A stretch of DNA of 64,000 nucleotides from Calditrichota bacterium (GTDB lineage: Bacteria; Calditrichota; Calditrichia; RBG-13-44-9; J042): contig JAADJD010000002.1 of the NCBI GenBank assembly GCA_013150955.1, positions 130,705-194,704 of the forward strand, written 5' to 3'. The notes beneath the pieces were generated by a model. That model was given only the letters and a program-made list of their open reading frames with translations. It ran no database searches and was not told the DNA's origin. This document shows, one piece after another, positions 45,546-54,362 of the stretch; within the stretch, counting starts at the first letter, position 1; each line of letters opens with the position of its first letter. The translations under genes were made by a program, and so were the position numbers.

Positions 45546-46547
45546 ATGGAACAGGTTTCGGTGATTGGTGCCGGGAGCTGGGGAACCACGCTGGCCATTT
45601 TGCTGGCCGAAAAAGGGTATTCGGTGCAATTGTGGGTACGGGATGCCCGGCAGTATCAGCGGATGTGTGAGGAACGGGTCAATGCCCGGTACCTGCCGGG
45701 AGTTCCCTTTCCAGAAGGCTTGCAATTAACCGACGATTTGCAACAGGCAATTGATTTTGGCCAATTTGTGGTACTGGCCGTGCCCACCCACGCCATGCGT
45801 GCGGTGTGTGGACAGTTTCAACTCACAGAACCGCACAAAATTTTCATCAGCGTCTCGAAAGGAATCGAAAACGATACCCTGATGCGCATGTCCGAGGTCA
45901 TTGCCGAAACCACCGGCGCGCCCTTGTCGGCAATTGCCACCCTGTCCGGCCCCAGTCACGCGGAGGAGGTGAGTCGCAAAATTGCCACCGCAGTGGTCTC
46001 CGCTTCCAGCGATTTGAACACCGCGCGTCGGGTGCGAGAGTTGTTTCGGACGGAATACTTTCGGGTGTACTCCAGCGACGACATCGTAGGGGTAGAACTG
46101 GGGGGAGCCCTGAAGAACGTCATTGCCATTGCGGCAGGCATTGCCGATGGTGCCGGCTTTGGGGACAACACCAAAGCCGCGTTGTTAACCCGTGGACTGG
46201 TGGAAATGACCCGCCTGGGGGTTATGCTGGGAGCGCGTCGAGAAACCTTTGCGGGACTGTCCGGTATGGGTGACTTGATCGTCACCTGCATGAGCCAGCA
46301 CAGCCGCAACCGATTTGTGGGGGAGCAAATCGGCCGGGGACGGCACCTTGATGAAGTCCTGCAGGAAATGGTGATGGTCGCAGAAGGCGTAAAAACCACT
46401 CGATCCGTCCATCAATTGTGTGAAAAAACCGGGGTGGAAATGCCCATTTCGGAACAGGTGTTTCAGGTGCTGTTCAACAAGAAATCTCCCCTGAAAGCGG
46501 TACACGATTTGATGACCCGCGATCCCAAAGAAGAGCGATTTGAATAA
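45546..46547 (+). CDS. gpsA: Glycerol-3-phosphate dehydrogenase [NAD(P)+]
   Basis: Reduces dihydroxyacetone phosphate to sn-glycerol-3-phosphate for phospholipids. Nucleotide-binding 'VIGAGSWGTTLAILLAEKG', 'LSGPSHAEEV', 'NVIAIAAGIADG', and 'GLSGMGDLIVTCMSQHSRNRFVG' are present. Length of 333 aa is normal. AAGGACAGGG lies upstream. It closes the 40.4-46.5 kb housekeeping cluster. Confidence 0.95.
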   Translation: MEQVSVIGAGSWGTTLAILLAEKGYSVQLWVRDARQYQRMCEERVNARYLPGVPFPEGLQLTDDLQQAIDFGQFVVLAVPTHAMRAVCGQFQLTEPHKIFISVSKGIENDTLMRMSEVIAETTGAPLSAIATLSGPSHAEEVSRKIATAVVSASSDLNTARRVRELFRTEYFRVYSSDDIVGVELGGALKNVIAIAAGIADGAGFGDNTKAALLTRGLVEMTRLGVMLGARRETFAGLSGMGDLIVTCMSQHSRNRFVGEQIGRGRHLDEVLQEMVMVAEGVKTTRSVHQLCEKTGVEMPISEQVFQVLFNKKSPLKAVHDLMTRDPKEERFE

Positions 46548-46564
46548 AACGCGACAGATCGATC

Positions 46565-46624
46565 ATTTGTTTTCTTTGTGATTATTCGCGTCATTCGCGG
46601 TCGAATGCATTATTTGGGATAAAC
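46565..46624. repeat. Dispersed palindromic element, partial copy E (right arm only)
   Basis: Only the right arm is present: TTTGTGATTATTCGCGTCATTCGCGGTCGAATGCATTATTTGGGATAAA. No left arm precedes it within the 18 nt after gpsA, so this is a truncated copy or a free single arm. The remaining gap to 46773 shows nothing else. Confidence 0.75.
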
Positions 46625-46773
46625 ATTACAGGAAATTCCGGATATCGCAGGGCAGGCACTTCATTGGCGAATTCGAAATATTCCGGGCGAAGGAACAGCG
46701 TCTGGCAATCCTTCTGATGGTTTAAGATAAACCATTTGGGAACCGGTGCAACCGGCTCCGGAGGGAAAAGGAT

Positions 46774-48861
46774 ATGTGCAGTGAAAAGTGTCCATTTTCC
46801 CAGAGTCATGAATGGCCCATCCGGGCGATAGTTGTTGGATTTTTATTGCTTTTTCCAGTGCTTACGCCTGCCCAGATTGTGAAAAACGTACAGATCGTGG
46901 GATTTCTGGATTTAACGCATTTGAGTCCCGGCAATACCATTGGTAATGTGTGGGGGTTTTGTCGCAATGGAAGGGAATACGCGGTGGTGGCCATTACCGA
47001 TGCCGGCGTGGCCATTGTTGACGTCACCGATCCCGCCAATCCCGTAGAAGCCAGCTTTGTTCCCAAACCGCCCAATACCGATCGCCTTTACTATGCGCAG
47101 CCCTACAGCAAAGGCTACGTTTATGCAACCATGCGTCCCGGCCCACTACAAATCATTGATGTGCGTGACCCTTACAATGCAAAGGAAGTGGGGCTTTATT
47201 CTCAAAATTTTACCGAAGCGTACAAACCCTGGGTGGACGAGCTCCGGGAACGACTGTATTTGATCGATACCCAGGGAGGGCCGGCGGGGGTCAGTACCAT
47301 TGTGCTGGACATTTCCAATCCCACCCAACCGGTCGAAGTGGGCACCTATGGGGTGGGCTACCATCACATCTACGTGCGTAACGATACCGCTTACGGTTTT
47401 CATTTTAACAAAGGGGTGGATGTACTGGACGTGAGCGATCCCGCTAACATTCAACTCATCATGAATTTTGATCCGCTTTTGCCCAAGACCCACAGTGGCT
47501 GGTTGCACGATAATGGAAAATATTTGACCGTGGATCACGAATACGCACCGGGTGAAGGCCCCGACAGTCTTGGCGGACATTTGCAAATCTGGGATGTTTC
47601 CGCCATGCCAGCGTCCCCAACGTTGCTGGGGCGATATTACACCAGCACCAATCACACGGGACAGGCCTCCCTGCATCATTCGTACTGGTATTTTGATCTC
47701 ATCTACATGTCGTACTGGACGGAAGGGGTACGGATTGTGGATGCTTCGGATCCTCGCAACCCGGTTGAAGTGGGAGTGTACGATTGGGAAGATCCCAATG
47801 TCAGCGGAATTTATCGCGGCATCTGGGGGGTATTTCCCTATCTGCCATCCCGTTACATCCTGGCCTCGTTTCGCACGGCTGGCCTTTACGTACTCGATTA
47901 TAATGGAGATGGGCCGGGGATTCAGCACACGCCGATCGACACGGCAAAAACCGCAACTTCGGCATTAACCGGAGAGTTTACCTGGATCAACGGAGCGCCC
48001 ATCGATGCCTCTGCCAGTTTTGTTTACTGGCGATCGCAGTCCGGGAATAGCTGGAACCAAACCGCCGTTCAGCAAAAAAGCGATTCCACCTACTCCTTTT
48101 CAATCCCCATTGCCCCTGGAATTTCCCGGATTGAATATTACATCGACGTGGCCGATACACTGGGACGCCGGACACGGGCACCCGGCTTAGCGCCGTATCT
48201 GGATTGGTATGAGACCTTCATTAGCAGCGATGCGGCACTACCAGTGGTGATGGTGACTTACACCGCCACCGTCACCGCGGAGGGAATCCAACTTGTCTGG
48301 GAAACAGCCGCCGAGGTGAATCACGCGGGATTCGACATCCTCCGCAAATTGTCCGGTGAAGCGGTGTTTACGGTATTGAGCAGTTACCTGGATAATCCCA
48401 ATTTGCGGGGACGGGGAAATGCTACCCGTGGAAGGCGCTACGCGTTTCTAGATCAGACGGTGGAGAGAGGACAGACCGTTTTCTACCTCATCCGGGCGAT
48501 TGGACTGGATGGATCGATACAGGATTTCGGTCCCTTGCAGGTAAAGTATCCTCTGGAGCCAATTCCAGATAAATTTCAGCTGTTACCGAACTATCCCAAT
48601 CCCTTCAATTCGGGAACTCGATTCCGTTTTCAGCTACCGGTACGTGCGGACGGGAAACATCATGCCATTCAGTTAATCGTTTATGATATAAACGGACGAC
48701 CCGTTGCTACGGTTTTTCAGGGCGAATTGCCACCGGGTGAGCATGTCATCTACTGGGATGGGCGTTCCAATGAAAACGGGTCGATCGCCTCGGGGATTTA
48801 TTTTGCCGTGTTGCGCGCCGCTGGCACCGTACACATCCAGAAAATTACCTGCATTCGATAA
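46774..48861 (+). CDS. Secreted LVIVD-repeat protein with T9SS-type sorting domain
   Basis: 695 aa. Signal-anchor 'RAIVVGFLLLFPVLTPAQ', then a beta-propeller-like series of LVIVD repeats ('AGVAIVDVTDPANPVEASFV', 'PLQIIDVRDPYNAKEVGLY', 'STIVLDISNPTQPVEVGTY', 'KGVDVLDVSDPANIQLI', 'EGVRIVDASDPRNPVEVGVY'). An Ig-like part and a type A sorting domain ('PNYPNPFNSGTRFRF', 'VYDINGRPVATVF') end the protein. It is a surface-displayed protein of the 'choice-of-anchor B' kind; the ligand is unknown. GGAGGG upstream supports the ATG. Confidence 0.85.
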   Translation: MCSEKCPFSQSHEWPIRAIVVGFLLLFPVLTPAQIVKNVQIVGFLDLTHLSPGNTIGNVWGFCRNGREYAVVAITDAGVAIVDVTDPANPVEASFVPKPPNTDRLYYAQPYSKGYVYATMRPGPLQIIDVRDPYNAKEVGLYSQNFTEAYKPWVDELRERLYLIDTQGGPAGVSTIVLDISNPTQPVEVGTYGVGYHHIYVRNDTAYGFHFNKGVDVLDVSDPANIQLIMNFDPLLPKTHSGWLHDNGKYLTVDHEYAPGEGPDSLGGHLQIWDVSAMPASPTLLGRYYTSTNHTGQASLHHSYWYFDLIYMSYWTEGVRIVDASDPRNPVEVGVYDWEDPNVSGIYRGIWGVFPYLPSRYILASFRTAGLYVLDYNGDGPGIQHTPIDTAKTATSALTGEFTWINGAPIDASASFVYWRSQSGNSWNQTAVQQKSDSTYSFSIPIAPGISRIEYYIDVADTLGRRTRAPGLAPYLDWYETFISSDAALPVVMVTYTATVTAEGIQLVWETAAEVNHAGFDILRKLSGEAVFTVLSSYLDNPNLRGRGNATRGRRYAFLDQTVERGQTVFYLIRAIGLDGSIQDFGPLQVKYPLEPIPDKFQLLPNYPNPFNSGTRFRFQLPVRADGKHHAIQLIVYDINGRPVATVFQGELPPGEHVIYWDGRSNENGSIASGIYFAVLRAAGTVHIQKITCIR

Positions 48862-48935
48862 TGAGAAAATCATGAATTGTCTTGTTTAGTCTGACGAATC
48901 CATTAAATTAGCCTTCAAAAACGGATGGTGGAGCG

Positions 48936-50141
48936 GTGACGGGTTACTCGACACGCATATCTGTAGCCCCGGATGGCTCCCGAACCTCGCTGAGCGAGCG
49001 GAAGAAAATTGGGCGATTGGGGGGCTGGATTAGCATCGGGGTGAATGTTCTCCTGTTCGGGATAAAAGTGGTGGTGGCGATCATTTCGGGTAGCCTGGCC
49101 CTGCTGGCGGACGCGATTCACACCCTTTCTGATGTCACTACCTCGATCATTCTGTTAATTTCCATGCGCATTTCCACCAAACCAGGGGATTACAAACATC
49201 CTTTCGGACATGGACGGGCGGAGTATGTTGCTGCTATCATTATTGCCACATTACTGGCCGTTGCCGGATTCGAAATCGCCAAGTACAGTGTGGAGCGGAT
49301 TCTGCAGCCAGTGACGGTGCAGGCCTCCTGGTGGATTATTGGCGTGGTGATTTTAACGATCGGGGTCAAGGAAGCACTGGCTCAATTTTCGCTGCGATTG
49401 GCCCGACGGGCCGGCCTGCCCGTCCTTGAAGCCGATGCCTGGCATCACCGAACGGATGCCATCTCTTCTGCGCTGGTGGTAATCTCCATGATTTTTGCCC
49501 GATTCAACTATCCCCATCTGGATGGCTGGATTGGCCTGTTCATCTCCCTGTTCATTTTTCTGACGGCCTATCGCATTTCTAAAGAATCGATTGATGATTT
49601 AATTGGAACCAAAGCCGATAATGAACTCATCACCCAGGTGGAGAATATTGCTCTCGGCATCAAGGGCGTTCAGGGGGTTCATGATGTGGTGGTGCATAGT
49701 TATGGTCACCAGAAGATCATTTCCCTGCATATCGAAGTGGACGAAGACCTGTCGCTGTGGGAAGCCCATCGGATTTCCGAGAAAGTGGATCGAACCCTTA
49801 AAGATCGGCTGGGCGTCTATTCCACCGTTCATGTGGATCCCGTGATGAAGCGAACGCCGGAATATCAAAAAGTTGAGCAGGTCATTCAGCAATTTTGTGA
49901 ACAACATCCGGGTTGTGAAGGGTACCACGATTTGCGAATCATTAAAGAAAATAATTTCACGAATTTGTATCTGGATCTGGTGCTTGCCAGTACTCCGAAC
50001 AATCACAACGAGGAATCGCTGCTTCTGGAGTGCGAGGAACAGATCCGGGCGCATTTGCCTGAAGTGCATCGCGTGTACATCAAACTGGAGCCCCGATTTA
50101 CCGTATCCCGCCGATCGCGACACAATGACGTGCGGGGGTAA
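48936..50141 (+). CDS. Cation diffusion facilitator (CDF) family exporter
   Basis: A 401-aa proton-driven divalent metal exporter. The membrane domain shows 'FGIKVVVAIISGSLALLADAIHTLSDV' (metal-site Asp and His/Asp pairs), 'HPFGHGRAEYVAAIIIATLL' and 'EADAWHHRTDAISSALV'. The cytoplasmic part ('VHDVVVHSYGHQKIISLHIEVDEDLS') is longer than usual, with an additional ~90-residue segment after the normal CTD. GTG start, GGTGGAG upstream. A long-loop terminator begins in the last codons. The metal cannot be told from sequence. Confidence 0.9.
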   Translation: MTGYSTRISVAPDGSRTSLSERKKIGRLGGWISIGVNVLLFGIKVVVAIISGSLALLADAIHTLSDVTTSIILLISMRISTKPGDYKHPFGHGRAEYVAAIIIATLLAVAGFEIAKYSVERILQPVTVQASWWIIGVVILTIGVKEALAQFSLRLARRAGLPVLEADAWHHRTDAISSALVVISMIFARFNYPHLDGWIGLFISLFIFLTAYRISKESIDDLIGTKADNELITQVENIALGIKGVQGVHDVVVHSYGHQKIISLHIEVDEDLSLWEAHRISEKVDRTLKDRLGVYSTVHVDPVMKRTPEYQKVEQVIQQFCEQHPGCEGYHDLRIIKENNFTNLYLDLVLASTPNNHNEESLLLECEEQIRAHLPEVHRVYIKLEPRFTVSRRSRHNDVRG

Positions 50142-50226
50142 GCCTGTCGCGATGCCTTCCTCTGGAAGGTTTGGGGGTATGGAGTGGAGGATGCAGAAAC
50201 AACAGGCTTACCCCCTCTTTAATTTT
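50134..50226 (+). terminator. Long-loop terminator overlapping the CDF stop codon
   Basis: GGGGGTAAGCCTGT (50134-50147) pairs perfectly over 14 bp with ACAGGCTTACCCCC (50202-50215), then TCTTTAATTTTT. The 54-nt loop has its own hairpin CCTTCC-TCT-GGAAGG. The 5' arm includes the TAA stop of the exporter gene. Confidence 0.7.
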
Positions 50227-50264
50227 TAGTCCCTCCGGAACGATTCTGCAGATCGAAACTCGTT

Positions 50265-50572
50265 TAAACCCAGACTATACATTCGCCTACGAACTACACG
50301 AATGAACACCAATAAAACCAATAAAATACATTGGATTGTTTCTGGATGAAAATGTGTTCCAGTATTTATCCCAAATTATGCTTTAGACCACGAATTGCAC
50401 GAATTAACGCAAATAAAAACAATAAAATCCATTGATTTAGATCTGTATGAAAATTCGCCTCGAGGTTTATTCGTGATTTTATTGATATTTTTTGTGTTCA
50501 TTCGCGTGATTCGCGGTTTAATGCATTATTTGGGTTAATTCGTGGGATTCGTGGTCTGTTACATAATCTGAT
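50265..50572. repeat. Dispersed palindromic element, copy F (compound)
   Basis: A partial element (50265-50365: AAACCCAGACTATACATTCGCCTACGAACTACACGAATGAA) is followed by a full one (50366-50536: CCCAAATTATGCTTTAGACCACGAATTGCACG ... GCGTGATTCGCGGTTTAATGCATTATTTGGGTT). One more right arm follows (TTAATTCGTGGGATTCGTGGTCTGTTACATAATCTG). It looks like nested or tandem insertion. The 250 nt after it (50576-50828) contain nothing I can identify. Confidence 0.85.
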
Positions 50573-50828
50573 TTTAAAGTAGAACAGGAATGGAAAAATT
50601 ATCCAGTAATATTAATTATTATTTTTTCTTGAAAACGTCCTTTTGGTCTTTAAATTCTAAAGAAGAAACAAAGAGAAGGTGGATTTTAACCAATTTCATT
50701 GTAGGCATCATCGGGCTATGAATTAACGGAAAAGGTGGGCTGTGTGGAAGCATTGAGTATTGTTGGTTATTCAAACAATCAGTAGAATCTGAAGAATGGG
50801 TCTGAATAAGGTTTTATCAATTTTATCT

Positions 50829-51000
50829 TAAACTCAAATAATGCATTAAGCCACGAATCACACGAATGAACCCAAAAATAGCCACAAAATCGCGAAAAAA
50901 ACCCTAAACACATTTTCATCCGGATCTCATCCAATGGATTTTATTATTTTTGTTCGTGTTCATTCGTGTCATTCGTAGGCTATTGCATAACCTGGGTCAA
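50829..51000. repeat. Dispersed palindromic element, copy G
   Basis: Single copy: AACTCAAATAATGCATTAAGCCACGAATCACACGAATGAA and, at the right, TTCATTCGTGTCATTCGTAGGCTATTGCATAACCTGGGT. The middle has 'ACACATTTTCATCCGGAT', shared with copies H and I. Confidence 0.85.
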
Positions 51001-51096
51001 ATTTGGAGTTCACTGGAAAATTCAATAGATCCACACCCAGGATCGCGATGAAATTTTTAATGATAGCGGAAAAGAATCATTAAACAGGAGGTATGG

Positions 51097-52299
51097 ATGA
51101 TGAGGCGGCATGTTTATTTTGGGATATTTATTTTGGTGATGACTGGAATTTTCATTCAGTCCGTACAGGCCATTCCCGCATTCGCTCGAAAATACAGTGT
51201 GAGTTGCGTGGCTTGCCATTCCCCCTTTCCAAAATTGACGTCCTTTGGAGAGGATTTTGCAGCAAACGGGTTCACCATGCCAGGCCCGGAACCGACACAC
51301 ACCGTGGTAAATACCGGTGATGAAACGTTGCTATTGCAGCGAACGTTGCCATTGGCTCTGCGTCTGGATGGATTTATTCACTTTTCAGACAGGGGGGATT
51401 CTACCCGAAGGGGAAAGGATTTGCAAACCCCTTACATTCTAAAAGTTTTCTCCGGTGGGCCGGTTAGCAAACATGTGTCCTATTATTTCTATTTCTTTTT
51501 CTCCGAAAGGGGAGAAGTTGCCGGGATTGAAGATGCCTACTTGCATTTTAACAATCTTTTTGGACAGCCACTGGATATTCTGGTTGGTCAATTTCAGGTA
51601 TCAGATCCCATGTACAAACGGGAGCTGCGATTGACTTTTGAAGATTACATGATTTACAAGAAGCGGGTTGGAGCGGTTCCCACCAATCTCACTTACGATC
51701 GGGGATTGCTGATTAATTACACTGCGCCATGGGGAAGTGATTTTTTCCTGGAAATTGTGAATGGAAATGGGAAAGAACCGGCGGATGAATACCGTCAATT
51801 CGATAATGATGATTACAAAAATTATGCCCTGCGCTGGACCCATGAATTCGACTGGCTGCGATTGGGGGCGTTTGGATTCTGGGGGTTAACAGAAGATGTC
51901 AGGGCAAAACGCACCAACTGGATGGAGATGTTTGGTCCCGATGCGACCCTGAATGTGGGGCCCCTGGAAATCAATATGCAGTATTTGATTCGCCGGGACG
52001 ACAATCCCTTTTACAGCCCGCGCAAACCCGCTGAAAAGATTGAGACCCGTGGAGGCTTGGTGGAAGTGATTTATTCCCCGAAGGCCAGCCAGAGCAAATG
52101 GTATGTGATTGGCCTGTATAACAAAATCACTTCGAATATTCAGGATGTTTATCCGGAGGCCAAAAGCCTGGAATACGAAACAGCGTGTGTCAACTGCACC
52201 TATCTGCTGGCTCGCAATCTCCGCTTAACCGTCGAATATCGGCACGATCTGATCCACAATGAAAATCGATTGACCCTGGGGGTGGTTAGCGCATTTTAA
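51097..52299 (+). CDS. Outer-membrane beta-barrel protein with N-terminal c-type heme motif
   Basis: 400 aa. A signal peptide ends near 'SVQA'. Then 'FARKYSVSCVACHSPFPKLTSFGEDFAANGF' carries one CxxCH (C37-C40-H41). The remaining ~330 residues are beta-strand-rich porin-like sequence ending in 'LTLGVVSAF' (terminal Phe). A second pair, 'CVNC', lies near residue 367. The class resembles heme-bearing porin-like proteins of metal- and sulfur-cycling bacteria, in which one heme sits at the barrel's periplasmic mouth. The heme would be attached by the Ccm system encoded at 4.4-9.2 kb. GGAGG 5 nt upstream fixes the ATG. Electron transfer across the outer membrane is possible but unproven. Confidence 0.8.
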   Translation: MMRRHVYFGIFILVMTGIFIQSVQAIPAFARKYSVSCVACHSPFPKLTSFGEDFAANGFTMPGPEPTHTVVNTGDETLLLQRTLPLALRLDGFIHFSDRGDSTRRGKDLQTPYILKVFSGGPVSKHVSYYFYFFFSERGEVAGIEDAYLHFNNLFGQPLDILVGQFQVSDPMYKRELRLTFEDYMIYKKRVGAVPTNLTYDRGLLINYTAPWGSDFFLEIVNGNGKEPADEYRQFDNDDYKNYALRWTHEFDWLRLGAFGFWGLTEDVRAKRTNWMEMFGPDATLNVGPLEINMQYLIRRDDNPFYSPRKPAEKIETRGGLVEVIYSPKASQSKWYVIGLYNKITSNIQDVYPEAKSLEYETACVNCTYLLARNLRLTVEYRHDLIHNENRLTLGVVSAF

Positions 52300-52327
52300 A
52301 CGCCGGGGAAAAAGGATGAATTTTAGA

Positions 52328-52362
52328 GGGGGACGGATATGTAACATCCGCCCCCCTTTTTT
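52328..52362 (+). terminator. Intrinsic terminator after the heme-porin gene
   Basis: GGGGGACGGAT / ATCCGCCCCCC stem with one A-C mismatch, loop ATGTAAC, then TTTTTT. It is the cleanest terminator in the accessory region. Confidence 0.85.
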
Positions 52363-52400
52363 ACCTGCTGGAACGCTAATTTCAAATTGGGGCTAATCAT

Positions 52401-52574
52401 TTTAATCCCAAATAATGCATTAAACCGCGAATCTCGCGAATGAATCCGAAAAATATACACAAAATCGTTAATATCTCCCGGAACACATTTTCATCCAGAT
52501 AGAGTCAAACGTATTTTATGATTTCTTTTGTGATTATTCGTGTAATTCGTAGGTTAACACATAATCTGGGTTTA
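52401..52574. repeat. Dispersed palindromic element, copy H
   Basis: Single copy: TTTAATCCCAAATAATGCATTAAACCGCGAATCTCGCGAATGAA on the left and GTGATTATTCGTGTAATTCGTAGGTTAACACATAATCTGGGTTTAA on the right. TTTAA is present on both outer flanks and could be a 5-bp target duplication. From 52575 to 52840 no gene is visible; that stretch probably holds the promoter of the next pair. Confidence 0.85.
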
Positions 52575-52840
52575 AAGAACATTTCAACACCCGCTGTTAT
52601 GCTTCCATAAAGCTTTAGCCAATGTGTTCCTTCCCCAGTCGATAAGACAAATTGTGGCCGTTCCTGGAGTCACTTGGTGTTGTTGTGACGAGGACCGTTG
52701 GGGATATTTTGGAATCATCTTGCTAAACATGTAAAATCCCAATAATTTGTTTTACAAAACGTTCCTGGATGAATTCGAATTCGTTTAAACTTTTGGGGTG
52801 TTTGGGCGTAAAGCAATTAAACGAATGAAGGAGGAGGAAA

Positions 52841-53236
52841 ATGGACAGTAAATTTGAGCAGGTGAAACAGTATTTGTTAGATATGGACGTCCGAATTGTG
52901 GAAGAAAATCCTGCAGAGGAACTGGTGGTGGTAGAGGATGAAGACCGGGGCATAAAGAATCTGGTGATCGATTGTGAGGCACCGATTTTAATTCTGGAAC
53001 AGTTTATTATGGAAGTGCCATCGGAGCCGGGCGATTTGTTTAAAAAACTGCTGCAGTGGAATCGCCAGCTGGTCCACGGTGCTTTTGTGATGGATGAGGA
53101 AGGGAAATACATCTTTTTCCGGGACACCCTTCAACTGGAACATCTGGATTTCAACGAGCTGGAAGCCTCCATTGAAGCCTTATCCCTTGCCATGGCCGAA
53201 TTTGGCTCCCAATTACTGGAATTCATGAAAAAATAA
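52841..53236 (+). CDS. YbjN/type III secretion chaperone-like small protein
   Basis: 131 aa, acidic, cytosolic. The layout (N-terminal helix, 'RIVEENPAEELVVVEDEDRGIKNLVIDCEAPILILEQFI', then 'FKKLLQWNRQLVHGAFVMDEEGKYIFFRDTLQLEHLDFNELEASIEAL') matches the YbjN/sensory-regulator-like fold shared with secretion chaperones. A strong SD (AAGGAGGAGG) precedes it. It sits 21 nt before pspA, so the two are coupled and may serve the same envelope-stress response; that role is inference. Confidence 0.6.
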   Translation: MDSKFEQVKQYLLDMDVRIVEENPAEELVVVEDEDRGIKNLVIDCEAPILILEQFIMEVPSEPGDLFKKLLQWNRQLVHGAFVMDEEGKYIFFRDTLQLEHLDFNELEASIEALSLAMAEFGSQLLEFMKK

Positions 53237-53257
53237 GAAAAAGCGAGGAGGTTTGTA

Positions 53258-53962
53258 ATGGGATTGTTTCAGCGGATATTTAAAATTGTTCAGGCAGAAA
53301 GCCATTCCGTAGTGGAGAAATTAGAAGACCCGATAAAGATGACCGAACAGGGCATTCGGGATTTAAAGAAGAGTCTGTCAGAGTCCATGAGAAGCCTGGC
53401 CGAGGTGAAAGCGATTGCCATCCGGCTTAAGAAAGATGCGGAAGATCAGAAAAAAATGGCTGCCGATTACGAGCGAAAGGCCATGCTGCTGTTGCAGAAG
53501 ATGAAAAATGGTGAACTGGATGCGGCCGAAGCGGAGCGACTGGCTACCGAGGCACTGGCCAAAAAAGAGGAGGCACTGGAACGCGCCAATACCTTGATGG
53601 CCGAACATCGCCAGCAGAAAAAATTGGCCGATCAACTGCAGGTGAAAGTTGAGAAACTCAAACAAATGATTGCGAAATACGAAAATGAGTTGATTACCCT
53701 GAAAGCCAGAGCGCGAACGGCCCAGTCCATGCGGAAGATCAATCAACAGATGTCCAAACTGGACACTTCCAGCACCATTGCCATGCTGGAAAAAATGAAG
53801 ACAAAAGTTATTGAAGAAGAGTCCCTGGCAGAAGCCTATGGAGAAATTGCCGAAACGAGCACGTCGGTGGATGAAGAGATCGACGAAGTGCTGTCCACTC
53901 CATCCAAGGCCAAAGCGTCGGAATCGCTGGAAGAATTGAAGAAAAAGATGGGCATTCAATAA
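53258..53962 (+). CDS. pspA: Phage shock protein A / IM30 (Vipp1) family protein
   Basis: 234-aa, nearly all-helical coiled-coil protein that binds and stabilises the inner membrane under stress. It opens 'MGLFQRIFKIVQAESHSVVEKLEDPIKMTEQGIRDLKKSL', the amphipathic helix 0/1 region of PspA, and continues with long heptad helices (60-170) and an acidic C-terminal tail ('SVDEEIDEVLSTP', 'ESLEELKKKMGIQ'). No PspB/C/F gene is nearby; the upstream YbjN-like gene is its operon partner. Confidence 0.9.
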   Translation: MGLFQRIFKIVQAESHSVVEKLEDPIKMTEQGIRDLKKSLSESMRSLAEVKAIAIRLKKDAEDQKKMAADYERKAMLLLQKMKNGELDAAEAERLATEALAKKEEALERANTLMAEHRQQKKLADQLQVKVEKLKQMIAKYENELITLKARARTAQSMRKINQQMSKLDTSSTIAMLEKMKTKVIEEESLAEAYGEIAETSTSVDEEIDEVLSTPSKAKASESLEELKKKMGIQ

Positions 53963-53983
53963 AACACTCATTAGAATACCCAG

Positions 53984-54005
53984 GCCCTGGAGCCATCTCC
54001 AGGGC
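53984..54005 (+). terminator. Hairpin after pspA
   Basis: Perfect stem GCCCTGGAG / CTCCAGGGC, loop CCAT, 21 nt after the stop. Only a weak T tract follows (AAATGCATTTTAAA), so termination may be partial. Confidence 0.6.
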
Positions 54006-54045
54006 AAATGCATTTTAAAGGATCAAACCCTATCCGTACCGGCTG

Positions 54046-54213
54046 TTTAATCTAAATCATACTTTAAACCGCGAATCACGCGAAAGAATCCGAAAAATAT
54101 CAACAAACCGGAACACATTTTCATCCAGATATAGTCATGAATATTTTTTTGTGATCATTCGTGTAATTCGTGTGTCATTCGTGTCATTCGTGGTTTTTGG
54201 CTTAATTTAGAAC
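54046..54213. repeat. Dispersed palindromic element, copy I
   Basis: Left TTTAATCTAAATCATACTTTAAACCGCGAATCACGCGAA, middle ACACATTTTCATCCAGATATAGTCA, right GTGTAATTCGTGTGTCATTCGTGTCATTCGTGGTTTTTGGCTTAATTTAG. It has an extra ATTCGTG unit and diverged ends (CTAAATCAT/TTTAG). It forms the left border of the CRISPR-Cas block. Confidence 0.8.
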
Positions 54214-54241
54214 AAAATTTGATCCCCGGGAGAAAAAAGTC

Positions 54242-54270
54242 TTGATTATTTAATCGAAAATTTTAAATTA
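54242..54270 (+). promoter_or_regulatory. Possible promoter of the cas6-cmr operon
   Basis: TTGATT and TAAATT are separated by 16 nt, in an A/T-rich stretch that also contains the small inverted repeat GATTATTTAATC. It lies about 95 nt before cas6. The match is weak, and other A/T-rich hexamers would fit too. Confidence 0.3.
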
Positions 54271-54362
54271 AGAACAGCATTTCTTTCAGGGACTCGCATC
54301 AGATGATCGGGCAGGCGGGAAGCGTGTACCAATAAATATGCAATAAAACATGGACGTATGGT

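Noticed and set aside
50265-54213. Clustered ATTCGTG-type repeats as a CRISPR array
   Set aside because: Units are inverted as well as direct, spacing is irregular, the 'spacers' are conserved between copies, and the elements are scattered one by one between genes across 53 kb.
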